Source: an uncultured Bacilli bacterium (GTDB lineage: Bacteria > Bacillota_I > Bacilli_A > RF39 > UBA660). From it: 27,118 bases of DNA. Below, piece by piece: positions 15,415 through 22,852 of the stretch (the first letter of the stretch is position 1; each line of letters starts with the position of its first letter). The notes under the pieces are model-generated. The model was not told the DNA's origin. It saw nothing but the letters and a program-made list of their open reading frames with translations, and ran no database searches. The DNA is taken from NCBI GenBank assembly GCA_934120265.1, contig CAKOTU010000013.1, forward strand, positions 1 through 27,118, given 5' to 3'. A program made the translations under genes and the position numbers.

Positions 15415-16020
15415 ATGGATCAAATTAAAATAGGAAAATTTATAAACAAACTAAGGAAGGAAAATAAGTTAACGCAATATGAACTTGCAGAAAAATTAAA
15501 TCTTACTGATCGAGCAATCTCTAAATGGGAAACTGGGGTATGTATGCCTGACATTGGAACGATTCCTGAATTATGTAGAGTATTCAATATTTCTATTAAT
15601 GATCTATTTAGTGGTGAGATAGTGGATAAAAAAGATTATAATGAAAAATCAGAAGCTAATTTATTAGCAATGGCAAAAGAAAGAGAAGAACAAAATAAAA
15701 AGATGATGATGTATGAAATGGTTATTGGTTTTATGTCAAGTATAACTTTTATTGTTTTTATATTTGTAGCGTCATTTATAGAAATGAGTATAATAATAAA
15801 AACTATGTTATTTATTCTATCTTTCTTAATTTTAATTGTTGGCGTTTCAGTTGCTTTAAAAATAGAAACAGAAACAGGTTATTATGAATGTAATGAGTGT
15901 CATCACAAGTATGTACCTAAATATTCATCTGTTTATTTTGCTATACACTACGGGACAACAAGATATTTGAAATGCCCAAAATGCAATAAAAGAAGTTGGA
16001 ATAGAAAAGTATTAGGATAA
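15415..16020 (+). CDS. Membrane-anchored XRE regulator with zinc ribbon
   Basis: 201 residues. An N-terminal Xre/Cro HTH (5-65: FINKLRKENKLTQYELAEKL, ISKWETGVCMPD) is followed by a charged linker, two membrane segments (about 103-121 and 127-147) and a C-terminal zinc ribbon with C159, C162, C187 and C190 (ECNECHHKY, KCPKCNKR). The DNA-binding and ribbon domains would both face the cytoplasm. This suggests a regulator that senses the membrane state or a membrane partner. AAAGGAG precedes the ATG by 7 nt. A following terminator makes it monocistronic. The adjacent CmpB-type membrane gene is a plausible target, by position only. Confidence 0.8.
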   Translation: MDQIKIGKFINKLRKENKLTQYELAEKLNLTDRAISKWETGVCMPDIGTIPELCRVFNISINDLFSGEIVDKKDYNEKSEANLLAMAKEREEQNKKMMMYEMVIGFMSSITFIVFIFVASFIEMSIIIKTMLFILSFLILIVGVSVALKIETETGYYECNECHHKYVPKYSSVYFAIHYGTTRYLKCPKCNKRSWNRKVLG

Positions 16021-16024
16021 AAGT

Positions 16025-16046
16025 GCAGACAAAAGTCTGCCTTTTT
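16025..16046 (+). terminator. Terminator of the XRE gene
   Basis: A 6-bp GC-rich stem GCAGAC/GTCTGC with loop AAAA, followed by CTTTTT. The TATAAT of the next gene (16049-16054) begins 3 nt later. Confidence 0.85.
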
Positions 16047-16086
16047 GATATAATGGATGTATTGTAGAAGTATGGAGTTTGGTAGT

Positions 16087-16725
16087 ATGAAAGAAATGTA
16101 TAATAAATATTTAAAGGAAGATCATTCATTCGATAAAATGACTTTACTTGGCATATTTTGTTTAATCATTGTAATGGCAGGTACATTTGGCTTTTTTTAT
16201 GAAGTCATATTTTACTTTTTTGATGGTGGAATGCAACAACTTTATTGGCGTGGTGGTAATTTTCTTCCTTGGATAAATATTTATGCAACAGGGGCCATGA
16301 TAGTGTATTTTTTAACATATAAATATCGTGAAAAACCACTTAAAGTTTTTTTGATAAGTGCAGTAGCGTGTGGCCTATTAGAATATATATCCGGTTTAGG
16401 AATTTATTTATTATTAGATGGGACTAGATATTGGGATTATAATGTTGAAATATTAAATTTTGGTAACATAGGAGGATTTATTTGTTTTAGAAGTGTTTTT
16501 TTCTTTGGACTTTCAAGTTTATTGCTTATATACGCTATAGTACCACTTTGTTTTTATCTAGCAAAACATATGAATAAAAAAACATTTTTAATAATGAGTT
16601 TTACACTTTGTTCTATAACACTTATAGATGAATTTTATAATTTAATATTTACTAAATTATTTGGATTACCTAAATCCACTGCAATATATAAAAAATTAGG
16701 AATACATTACGTAAAACATTTATAA
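16087..16725 (+). CDS. Putative ABC-type membrane protein, CmpB family
   Basis: About 212 residues with six or so hydrophobic segments, matching the PF06541 'putative ABC-transporter type IV / CmpB' family: FFYEVIFYFFDGG, a WINIYATGAM segment, LEYISGLGIYLLLDGTRYWDY and NFGNIGGFICFRSVFFFG are family landmarks. No ATPase partner is nearby, so transport is unproven. The start at 16087 is preferred: TATAAT (16049-16054) places transcription near 16061, downstream of an alternative ATG at 16057, and GGAG (16073-16076) fits 16087. It is followed 10 nt later by mtnN with no terminator, so the two are probably co-transcribed. Confidence 0.72.
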   Translation: MKEMYNKYLKEDHSFDKMTLLGIFCLIIVMAGTFGFFYEVIFYFFDGGMQQLYWRGGNFLPWINIYATGAMIVYFLTYKYREKPLKVFLISAVACGLLEYISGLGIYLLLDGTRYWDYNVEILNFGNIGGFICFRSVFFFGLSSLLLIYAIVPLCFYLAKHMNKKTFLIMSFTLCSITLIDEFYNLIFTKLFGLPKSTAIYKKLGIHYVKHL

Positions 16726-16735
16726 AGGAGACACC

Positions 16736-17425
16736 ATGAAAAAAATTGGAATTATTTTTGCAATGAAAGAAGAGCTAGATGCTCTTCTTGATATTGTTAA
16801 TGTAGAAAAAGAATACAAGATTTTTGAATTAGATTTTTATGAATGCACATTAGGTGATACAAGTTGTATTTTGTGTGAATCAGGAGTTGGAAAAGTAAAT
16901 GCGGCTAGATGTACCCAAATTTTAATAGATAATATGCAAGTTGATTATATTATCAACGTTGGTGTTGCTGGTGGATTAAATGAAAATTTAAATGTTTGTG
17001 ATATTGTGATTGGAAATAAGCTAGTTCAACATGATTTTGATATAACAGCTTTTGACCATGAAAAAGGTTATATCCCAAATGTAGGTAAGTTTATAGATGG
17101 CGATGAATATTTAATTAAAATTGCTAACGAAGTAGCAGAGGAAAATAAATATAATATTCATAATGGCGTTATTGCGTCAGGAGACATATTTTGTACGGAT
17201 AAAAATATGGCTACTAAAATAAAAAATAAATTCAATGCTTATTGTGTTGAGATGGAAGGCTCTAGTATAGCTCAAGTATGCTATCTATGCCATATACCAT
17301 TTTTAGTACTAAGAGCTATTTCCGATATACCTAATGGAGATAATGTTATAACATATGAAGGATTTTTAGAACAAAGTAGTAAAAATGTTGCTAAATTCAT
17401 ATCGGAGATTATATATAAATTGTAA
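16736..17425 (+). CDS. mtnN: 5'-methylthioadenosine/S-adenosylhomocysteine nucleosidase
   Basis: A 229-residue enzyme that cleaves adenine from methylthioadenosine and S-adenosylhomocysteine, relieving inhibition of methyltransferases and feeding methionine salvage and, where luxS exists, AI-2 synthesis. The catalytic residues E12, E174 (in VEMEG) and D197 (in AISDIPNG) fall at the same numbers as in E. coli MTAN. GVGKVNAA, NVGVAGGL and ASGDIFC are the other family motifs. The length is normal. AAAGGAG precedes the ATG. No SAM riboswitch or S-box is visible upstream. Confidence 0.95.
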   Translation: MKKIGIIFAMKEELDALLDIVNVEKEYKIFELDFYECTLGDTSCILCESGVGKVNAARCTQILIDNMQVDYIINVGVAGGLNENLNVCDIVIGNKLVQHDFDITAFDHEKGYIPNVGKFIDGDEYLIKIANEVAEENKYNIHNGVIASGDIFCTDKNMATKIKNKFNAYCVEMEGSSIAQVCYLCHIPFLVLRAISDIPNGDNVITYEGFLEQSSKNVAKFISEIIYKL

Positions 17426-17457
17426 ATGGATTGGTTTTATAGACTAATCCATTTTCT
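17425..17457 (+). terminator. Terminator of mtnN
   Basis: Stem ATGGATTGGT/ACTAATCCAT (one G-U pair) with a 7-nt loop, followed by TTTCT. The T run is short, so efficiency may be moderate. A TATAAT for the next gene follows at 17463-17468. Confidence 0.75.
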
Positions 17458-17494
17458 CATGATATAATTAGATAGTAGACGATGGAGGGATGAT

Positions 17495-18682
17495 ATGAGA
17501 AACGTAGGTACAACAGTTAGAGGTATTAGAACACCTATAATAAAAGAAAATGATGATTTAGCTAATATTGTTGTTAATTCATTAATGGCAGCAAAAGAAA
17601 GTGAAGGATTTGAGTTTAAAGATAAAGATATAGTCGCAATTACTGAAGCGGTAGTTGGAATTAGTGAAGGAAATTATGTAACAGTAGATGATATTGCAAC
17701 TGATGTTCAAAATAAATTTCCAAGTAAAAACATTGGTGTTGTTTATCCAATTTTAAGTCGTAATAGGTTTTCGATGATTTTAAAAGGTATAGCACGTGGG
17801 ATGAATAAGATAACAATGTTATTAAGTTTTCCGGCAGATGAAGTAGGAAATAGTATCCTAGATGAAGGAACTTTAGATAATAGTAAATATAATTTATCTA
17901 GTGTAATTAGTGAAGATGAATATAAAGAAACTTTTGGCACTTTTATTCATCCATTTACCGGAATTAATATGGTTGACTTTTATAGAAATTTAATTGAAAG
18001 TGAAAATTGTGAAGTAGAATTTGTTTTTGCTAATAATCCAAAAGAAATATTAAACTATACAAAAGATGTTTTAAGTTGTGATATTCATACAAGATATCGT
18101 ACAAAAAAAATGTTAGAAGAAGCAGGAGCAAGTACTGTTTATGGGTTATATGAAATTATGAATGAACCAATTAATGGTAGTGGTTTTAATCCTAATTACG
18201 GATTACTTGGTTCAAATAAATCCACAGAAGAGAGAGTAAAACTATTTCCAAAAACAGGCGACAAATTAGTTTTAGATATTCAAAATAAATTAAAAGAATT
18301 AACAGGTAAAACTATAGAAGTAATGGTTTATGGTGATGGCGCATTTAAAGACCCTGTTGGACATATTTGGGAGCTTGCTGATCCTGTTGTATCTCCAGCT
18401 TATACAAGTGGTTTAGAAGGTACACCAAATGAAATTAAATTAAAATATATTTCTGATAATAAGTTTGCTAATTTAAAAGGTGAAGAATTAAAAGAAGCAA
18501 TTAAAGAAGAAATAAAGAAAAAAGATTCTGATTTAAAGGGAAATATGCTATCTCAAGGAACGACTCCTCGCCGTTTAACTGATTTAATAGGTTCATTATG
18601 CGATCTTACTAGTGGTAGTGGTGATAAGGGAACACCAGTAGTATTTATTCAGGGATACTTTGATAATTTATCAAACGACTAA
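17495..18682 (+). CDS. Coenzyme F420-0:L-glutamate ligase-family protein
   Basis: A 395-residue protein of the CofE/FbiB-type ligase family (PF01996), recognised from the N-terminal RGIRTPIIKENDDL with downstream KDIVAITEAVVGISEG, and from VMVYGDGAFKDPVGHIWELAD and LSQGTTPRRLTDLIGSLCDL later. Classical CofE, about 250 residues, adds glutamates to coenzyme F420 with GTP. This longer version is found in gut Bacillota that have no other F420 genes, so the natural substrate is probably something else. Expression likely starts from TATAAT 17463-17468 with GGAGGG before the ATG. Monocistronic. No F420-related neighbours. Confidence 0.78.
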   Translation: MRNVGTTVRGIRTPIIKENDDLANIVVNSLMAAKESEGFEFKDKDIVAITEAVVGISEGNYVTVDDIATDVQNKFPSKNIGVVYPILSRNRFSMILKGIARGMNKITMLLSFPADEVGNSILDEGTLDNSKYNLSSVISEDEYKETFGTFIHPFTGINMVDFYRNLIESENCEVEFVFANNPKEILNYTKDVLSCDIHTRYRTKKMLEEAGASTVYGLYEIMNEPINGSGFNPNYGLLGSNKSTEERVKLFPKTGDKLVLDIQNKLKELTGKTIEVMVYGDGAFKDPVGHIWELADPVVSPAYTSGLEGTPNEIKLKYISDNKFANLKGEELKEAIKEEIKKKDSDLKGNMLSQGTTPRRLTDLIGSLCDLTSGSGDKGTPVVFIQGYFDNLSND

Positions 18683-18693
18683 GTTTTAGATTA

Positions 18694-18722
18694 TTGACAA
18701 TAATAGTTAATGTTTGTATAAT
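18694..18722 (+). promoter_or_regulatory. Consensus sigma-A promoter of an orphan small transcript
   Basis: TTGACA (18694-18699), exactly 17 nt, TATAAT (18717-18722): a perfect match in both hexamers and spacing, the strongest promoter seen in this window. Predicted start about 18729. Confidence 0.85.
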
Positions 18723-18747
18723 TAGTACAGTAAAAGGTAGTGATAGT

Positions 18748-18810
18748 ATGGTTAAAGAGACAAGTATAAAACTAGCTCAAAACTCAACCTGGGGGGGGAG
18801 GTATATTTAA
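18748..18810 (+). CDS. Possible 20-residue peptide with a G8 tract
   Basis: Short reading frame beginning MVKETSIKLAQNS and ending in Tyr-Ile, weakly preceded by AAAGG (18732-18736). The eight-G run encodes Trp-Gly-Gly and the first base positions of Arg. Loss of one G would extend the frame to 37 residues, ending inside the terminator stem; gain of one G gives about 24. No homologue is recognised, so the frame may be incidental to a non-coding transcript. Confidence 0.25.
   Translation: MVKETSIKLAQNSTWGGRYI
18791..18798. repeat. Homopolymer G8 tract
   Basis: Eight G in a row in otherwise AT-rich DNA, followed by AGGT so that GGAGGT (18797-18802) is a perfect Shine-Dalgarno core without a start codon at usable distance. 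A candidate slippage site. Confidence 0.8.
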
Positions 18811-18835
18811 TCGTACTATAATACTAAGTAATAGT

Positions 18836-18889
18836 AAAAACACAAGTAAACTAGAGCTTTAATGCTCTAGGTTTCTTTGTGTTTTTTTT
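18836..18889 (+). terminator. Long strong terminator of the small transcript
   Basis: The outer stem AAAAACACAA/TTGTGTTTTT (18836-18845, 18877-18886) and inner stem AAACTAGAGC/GCTCTAGGTTT (one bulged G) enclose loop TTTAAT, followed by more T. It is much longer than the other terminators here and is nearly symmetric, so it could also stop minus-strand transcription. Confidence 0.88.
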
Positions 18890-19008
18890 GTTGTACTTTT
18901 ATAAAAAAGAAAGTATAAATATGTATTATGACTATGAGTTTATAAGAAACAAAAAAGGGTATAATTAAAGTATAGAATAAAAACAAGAAGTAAGAAAGAA
19001 GGAGAAAT

Positions 19009-21042
19009 ATGAAAAAGAAAGGATTTACTTTAATAGAGTTACTAGCAGTAATAGTGGTGTTAGCAGTAATAGCGTTAATAGCGACCCCAATAGTAACAAG
19101 AACCATAGAAAATTCGAAAAGAGGAGCAGCTATAGAAAGTGTTAGTAACATGATCAAAACAGCTGAACTATATTTCATAACGGCAAATCATAAATATGGT
19201 AGAATAAATTTATTAGATGAAAATCTAAATTATAGTGGTCAAAAACCAGAACTAGGAGAAGTAGAATTAAATAAAGATGGACATGCTAGAATATATGCAT
19301 ATGTAAATGGTTATTGTGTAACCAAAGAATTTGACACCGAACTATATGCAAGTAAAATGAATAAAGAGGATTGTGATTGGTTTGCAACAGATAATTACGA
19401 GACCACAGAGGGAACAACATTTACATTAAATAATCAAACAATAAAGAATTATTTGATATATGGAAACAGTACACAAGAAACAAGAAGTGGTAAGAATTTA
19501 TTTAACCCATCCGCGTGGAGTACTAAAGCTACTGCAAATGGTTTAACCGTTCAATATTTAGAAGATGAAGATTGTTTTTTGATAAATGGAACAGCTACAC
19601 AAAATGATATTGTTGTTGAAAAACGTGTAAATATTTCAAGCCCAGCAAATACATCATATGTTTTATCTACTAGATATGTAAGTGGTAGTGTTGATAGAAC
19701 AAATGGTGGAGGTAGTAAATGGGCAGTTGCGTATTTTGGCAATGGAGATACAATAGATACAAATAATAACTGGTATGCAATTAATTTACAAAATGAAGAT
19801 TCAATTACGACTTCTAAAATAAATGACAAAAGTTATATTACTAGGTTTTGGTTTTATGTTAACAAAGGTGTAACTTTTAATGATTATAAAGTTAAAATTC
19901 AACTAGAAGAAGGCACGAGTGCTACATCATATGAGAAATATGGAGTAATGCCAAGTCCAGAATTTCCAAGTGAAGTAAAAAGTACAGGAGACTTATTAAC
20001 AAGTAGTAACTGTGCTAGTTATGGAAGTGATGCATGTAATAACATTGGTAAATATGTAGTACAGGTTAAAAATAGAGGAAAAAATTTGTTAAAAATGAAT
20101 ATTGATAACTGGAATGACACAAAAAATGAACCTAAAGATACAGTTTCTATCAATTATAACAAGGCTTATTATATGGCTGGAAGCGGATATATGAGATCTG
20201 TTTCAAGTGATTTCTTAAATAATTTGTCATTAACCAATAATCATGTGACTTTTACTCAAAGTTCTAGTTTATGGTGGGGTGTGGGATTTCCTGTTAAAGT
20301 AAAACCGAATACGGAATATACAATTAGTGGTAAAAGAAGTGATGGTTCAAGTAAATTAATATATTCTTTGTACAATAGTGCTGGTAAATTCTCAAGTTAT
20401 GCTCAAGTAACTGCTAATATGGATGTCAAGGATATGTCTTTAACAATAAAAACTGGTGCTGATATAGAAACAATGTTTATAGTTGTCGCTGGTGATACAA
20501 AAGAAAAACTCGTAGACATTTATGACATAATGGTAGAAGAAAATACTACAAAGACAACTTTTGAGTCATACAAAGAAAAAGTAACAAATATATATTTAGA
20601 TGAACCACTAAGAAAAATAGGAGATTATGCTGATTATATTGATTTTAGTGAAAAAAAAGTTGTAAGAAACATAAAAGAGATTAGTTTAAATAATTTATCA
20701 TGGGTAAAAACCGGAAATGCTTTTTACTCTAATGTTATTGATGATGTGGCAGATGAAATAAATTCTACAAAAATAAAAAGTGATAAATTCACTGTCCAGG
20801 CAAAAACTACAAATAATAGTATGTATATAAACCATAAAAAGGTTTATGTATGGAATAGTAACTATTCAGATGTAAGTCAATTTAAATCAATAATAAAGAA
20901 TAGTAAATTATATTATGTTTTAACAACTCCTCAAGAGCAATCAATAGACTTACCAAAGATAGAGTTACTAGAAGGTATCAATACAATATCGATTAATACT
21001 GAAGTAAGTCCAAGTAATGTTAGGCTAACAACTAATAAGTAA
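19009..21042 (+). CDS. Prepilin-like protein fused to phage tail/structural modules
   Basis: 677 residues. The N-terminus is a canonical type IV prepilin: MKKKG cleavage site, FTLIELLAVIVVLAVIALIA with Phe+1 and Glu+5. Residues 35-130 form a short pilin-like domain with two cysteines (YCVTKE and EDCDW). From about residue 145 the sequence turns phage-like: IKNYLIYGNSTQE, SGKNLFN, a jelly-roll-like segment ending QLEEGTSATSYEKYG, then PSPEFPSEVKSTGD, a second GKNLL module, DEPLRKIGDYADYIDF, and YYVLTTPQEQSIDLP near the end. These are recurrent phrases of phage tail or baseplate-associated proteins of Bacillota phages. AAGGAG (18999-19004) fits the start, and TATAAT lies at 18960-18965. No pilus assembly genes are nearby. 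Probably a surface-displayed adhesin or minor pilin; function is inference. Confidence 0.8.
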   Translation: MKKKGFTLIELLAVIVVLAVIALIATPIVTRTIENSKRGAAIESVSNMIKTAELYFITANHKYGRINLLDENLNYSGQKPELGEVELNKDGHARIYAYVNGYCVTKEFDTELYASKMNKEDCDWFATDNYETTEGTTFTLNNQTIKNYLIYGNSTQETRSGKNLFNPSAWSTKATANGLTVQYLEDEDCFLINGTATQNDIVVEKRVNISSPANTSYVLSTRYVSGSVDRTNGGGSKWAVAYFGNGDTIDTNNNWYAINLQNEDSITTSKINDKSYITRFWFYVNKGVTFNDYKVKIQLEEGTSATSYEKYGVMPSPEFPSEVKSTGDLLTSSNCASYGSDACNNIGKYVVQVKNRGKNLLKMNIDNWNDTKNEPKDTVSINYNKAYYMAGSGYMRSVSSDFLNNLSLTNNHVTFTQSSSLWWGVGFPVKVKPNTEYTISGKRSDGSSKLIYSLYNSAGKFSSYAQVTANMDVKDMSLTIKTGADIETMFIVVAGDTKEKLVDIYDIMVEENTTKTTFESYKEKVTNIYLDEPLRKIGDYADYIDFSEKKVVRNIKEISLNNLSWVKTGNAFYSNVIDDVADEINSTKIKSDKFTVQAKTTNNSMYINHKKVYVWNSNYSDVSQFKSIIKNSKLYYVLTTPQEQSIDLPKIELLEGINTISINTEVSPSNVRLTTNK

Positions 21043-21052
21043 TAAAATATTT

Positions 21053-21087
21053 AAAAGAAAAGTAAAAAAACACTTTTCTTTTTTTTC
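21053..21087 (+). terminator. Terminator of the pilin-fusion gene
   Basis: An 11-bp perfect stem AAAAGAAAAGT/ACTTTTCTTTT with an 8-nt A-rich loop, followed by a long T tract. Confidence 0.8.
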
Positions 21088-21117
21088 TTTTTTGCTATAA
21101 TTATAATAGGTGATAGT

Positions 21118-21879
21118 ATGGCAGGTAAAGTAACGTATAATAATATACAGTATGACATTTTAGATGCCATACCAGTTAATAATTTTGATTATTTGATTAT
21201 GTCTAATCCTAATAACTTGATGGATGTGATGTATGCAGAAAAATATACAGATGAAAATGGCACTAAATATTTTTTACCACCAAAAAGTTTTAAATTAGAA
21301 GATCATAACGGAGTGAATTTAAAAAGATTACAAATTAATGTAATTATAAACGAAATAATACAAATATTAAAAAAAGAAGTAGAACGAGATAATATTAATT
21401 CTAGAAGCGAAATGGTAGAAAAAATTAATAATATAAAAGAATTTTTGAGCACAGATTCTGTTATAAAAGAAGTGGTTGCAGATAACATCAATTTAAATGA
21501 AAATTCTTTTGAAGCAATAATGTCACAAGTAAGAAAGTATTTAAGTGTTCAACTACTTACTAAAAAGAAAGTTGTTGCTAGTGATGATTCTAAAGCAATT
21601 AAGACATCTCAAGGACTAAATTATGAATGGCTATATAATCTTAGCTCAGATGAGTTAAAAGAGATTGCTAAGGACAAAAATAGAACAAGTGAAGAATTGA
21701 TATATATATTAGATGCTCTAAATAAAAGATTAAAGACAGAAGAAGCTATAGATACTTACACTAATAGCGGATTTACCAAAACAAAAAAAATAGATCAAAA
21801 AGCTGCATTTGTAGATACATTATTGTTAGTTTTAATAACGTTTAGCTTTGGATTGTTATTATTAATATCATTGTTTTAA
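21118..21879 (+). CDS. Unknown protein with C-terminal membrane anchor
   Basis: 253 residues, not recognised. Residues 1-60 look folded (alternating hydrophobics, YDILDAIPVNNFDYLIMS, TKYFLPPKSF). A helical, charged middle (70-215) contains ELKEIAKDKNRTSEELIYILDAL-like helices. The only membrane segment is the last 20 residues (VDTLLLVLITFSFGLLLLIS), so it would be tail-anchored with its bulk in the cytoplasm. AGGTGATAGT precedes the ATG and two TATAAT sequences (21096-21101, 21102-21107) lie directly upstream. It is separated from the pilin-fusion gene by a terminator, so the two are neighbours rather than an operon. The layout resembles the protein at 7235-7990. Confidence 0.62.
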   Translation: MAGKVTYNNIQYDILDAIPVNNFDYLIMSNPNNLMDVMYAEKYTDENGTKYFLPPKSFKLEDHNGVNLKRLQINVIINEIIQILKKEVERDNINSRSEMVEKINNIKEFLSTDSVIKEVVADNINLNENSFEAIMSQVRKYLSVQLLTKKKVVASDDSKAIKTSQGLNYEWLYNLSSDELKEIAKDKNRTSEELIYILDALNKRLKTEEAIDTYTNSGFTKTKKIDQKAAFVDTLLLVLITFSFGLLLLISLF

Positions 21880-21881
21880 AA

Positions 21882-21911
21882 AAGGGTTTGTGAATTTCAC
21901 AAACTCTTTAT
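21882..21911. terminator. Convergent bidirectional terminator
   Basis: Stem GTTTGTGA/TCACAAAC with loop ATT, flanked by AAAAAAG and TCTTTATTTATT. It ends the tail-anchored protein gene (plus) and the phosphoesterase gene (minus). Confidence 0.82.
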
Positions 21912-22780
21912 TTATTAGTTAAACGATAAAAATTAATTGATGGTCTATTGAATAATCTAAAACTTATTTGTGAAGTTCCGATTCCACTAGAAATATATAA
22001 GTCAGTATTGTTTAGTTTATAATATTCCTTGTAGTATTTTTTAGCACCATTCGGTAAGACAATTCCACCAATAAATGGTAATCTTACTTGTCCGTTGTGT
22101 GAATGTCCAGCTAAAATTAAATTGAAATTAGAATAATCAATGTTATTAATATAATCAGGTTCATGAATTAATAAAATTTTATATAAATCTCTAATATTTT
22201 CCTCGGTGGCGTAAGTTAAAATTTTATTATATCTTTCAGTAATATCGGTTTGATTGTTTAAGTTAGAACTTAATCCAGCCAGTAATATAGGTGTATATCC
22301 ATCACTATATATAAGTTCATAATTATCACCTATATTTTTAAATCCACTGTCATTGATAATGCTTTCCCATTCACTAAAATTAGTATCATGGTTGCCACTT
22401 ATTGCGTATTTTCCAACTGTAACACTTATTGAGTTTAAAGATTCAATTATTTCACTTTTTAATGTTTCATTAAGTTCAGTATCTTTGTCAATCAGATCAC
22501 CAGTAAGAACAACAATATCTGGTTTTAACAAATTAATCTCATTAACTATTTTTTCTAAGTCCTTTTTATCTGTTGTTCTTCCGTAATGAATATCACTTAT
22601 ATGAACTATTTTAAAACCATGAAAGTTATCTTGGATATTACTACTTGTTATTTTATATTCTTTCGTTACTAATCCCTTTGTAGCGATAAATCTGCTATAT
22701 AATAGTATAGCTGTAATAATTAAAACAAATATAATTAAAAACTTTATAATGGGATGTTTTTTCTTTTCTTCTTCGTTCAT
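21908..22780 (-). CDS. Membrane-anchored metallophosphoesterase, YkuE family
   Basis: About 290 residues. An N-terminal membrane anchor (11-28) precedes a calcineurin-like phosphoesterase domain outside or near the membrane, with all metal ligands present: D63/H65 in ISDIHYG, D95 in LTGDLID, N130-H131-D132 in SGNHD, H206 in IHEPD and H226/H228 in AGHSHNG. YkuE of B. subtilis is a Tat-exported homologue, but this one has no twin-arginine signal and keeps a simple anchor. AGG at 22791-22793 is spaced 10 nt from ATG 22780, preferred over ATG 22789, which is too close. Substrate unknown; lipid- or UDP-sugar-diphosphate hydrolases are the usual relatives. Confidence 0.85.
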   Translation of the reverse strand: MNEEEKKKHPIIKFLIIFVLIITAILLYSRFIATKGLVTKEYKITSSNIQDNFHGFKIVHISDIHYGRTTDKKDLEKIVNEINLLKPDIVVLTGDLIDKDTELNETLKSEIIESLNSISVTVGKYAISGNHDTNFSEWESIINDSGFKNIGDNYELIYSDGYTPILLAGLSSNLNNQTDITERYNKILTYATEENIRDLYKILLIHEPDYINNIDYSNFNLILAGHSHNGQVRLPFIGGIVLPNGAKKYYKEYYKLNNTDLYISSGIGTSQISFRLFNRPSINFYRLTNK

Positions 22781-22821
22781 AAACGTCATTCCTATTCTAA
22801 ATTTATCTTAACACAAATAAC

Positions 22822-22852
22822 AAAAAAAAACTAGGTCTAAATTTGACCTAGT
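22822..22852 (-). terminator. Terminator of the CPBP protease gene
   Basis: On the minus strand stem ACTAGGTC/GACCTAGT with a 7-nt loop, followed by eight to nine T. It overlaps the last codons and the TAG stop of the upstream gene. Confidence 0.85.

Noticed and set aside
16726..16735. SAM or SAH riboswitch for mtnN
   Set aside because: The gap to the preceding gene is 10 nt and no S-box or SAH motif is present upstream of 16087 either.
18797..18810. GGAGGT as a ribosome binding site for a hidden gene
   Set aside because: No ATG, GTG or TTG occurs at 5-12 nt downstream, and all frames close within about 50 codons.
18867..19178. Minus-strand frame of 103 codons covering the small-transcript terminator and the pilin start
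   Set aside because: It is the antisense shadow of the prepilin hydrophobic helix, has no ribosome binding site and starts inside another gene.
19440..21042. Prophage remnant
   Set aside because: The phage-like segment is in one intact frame with the prepilin head; no terminase, portal, capsid, lysin or integrase gene is visible on either side.
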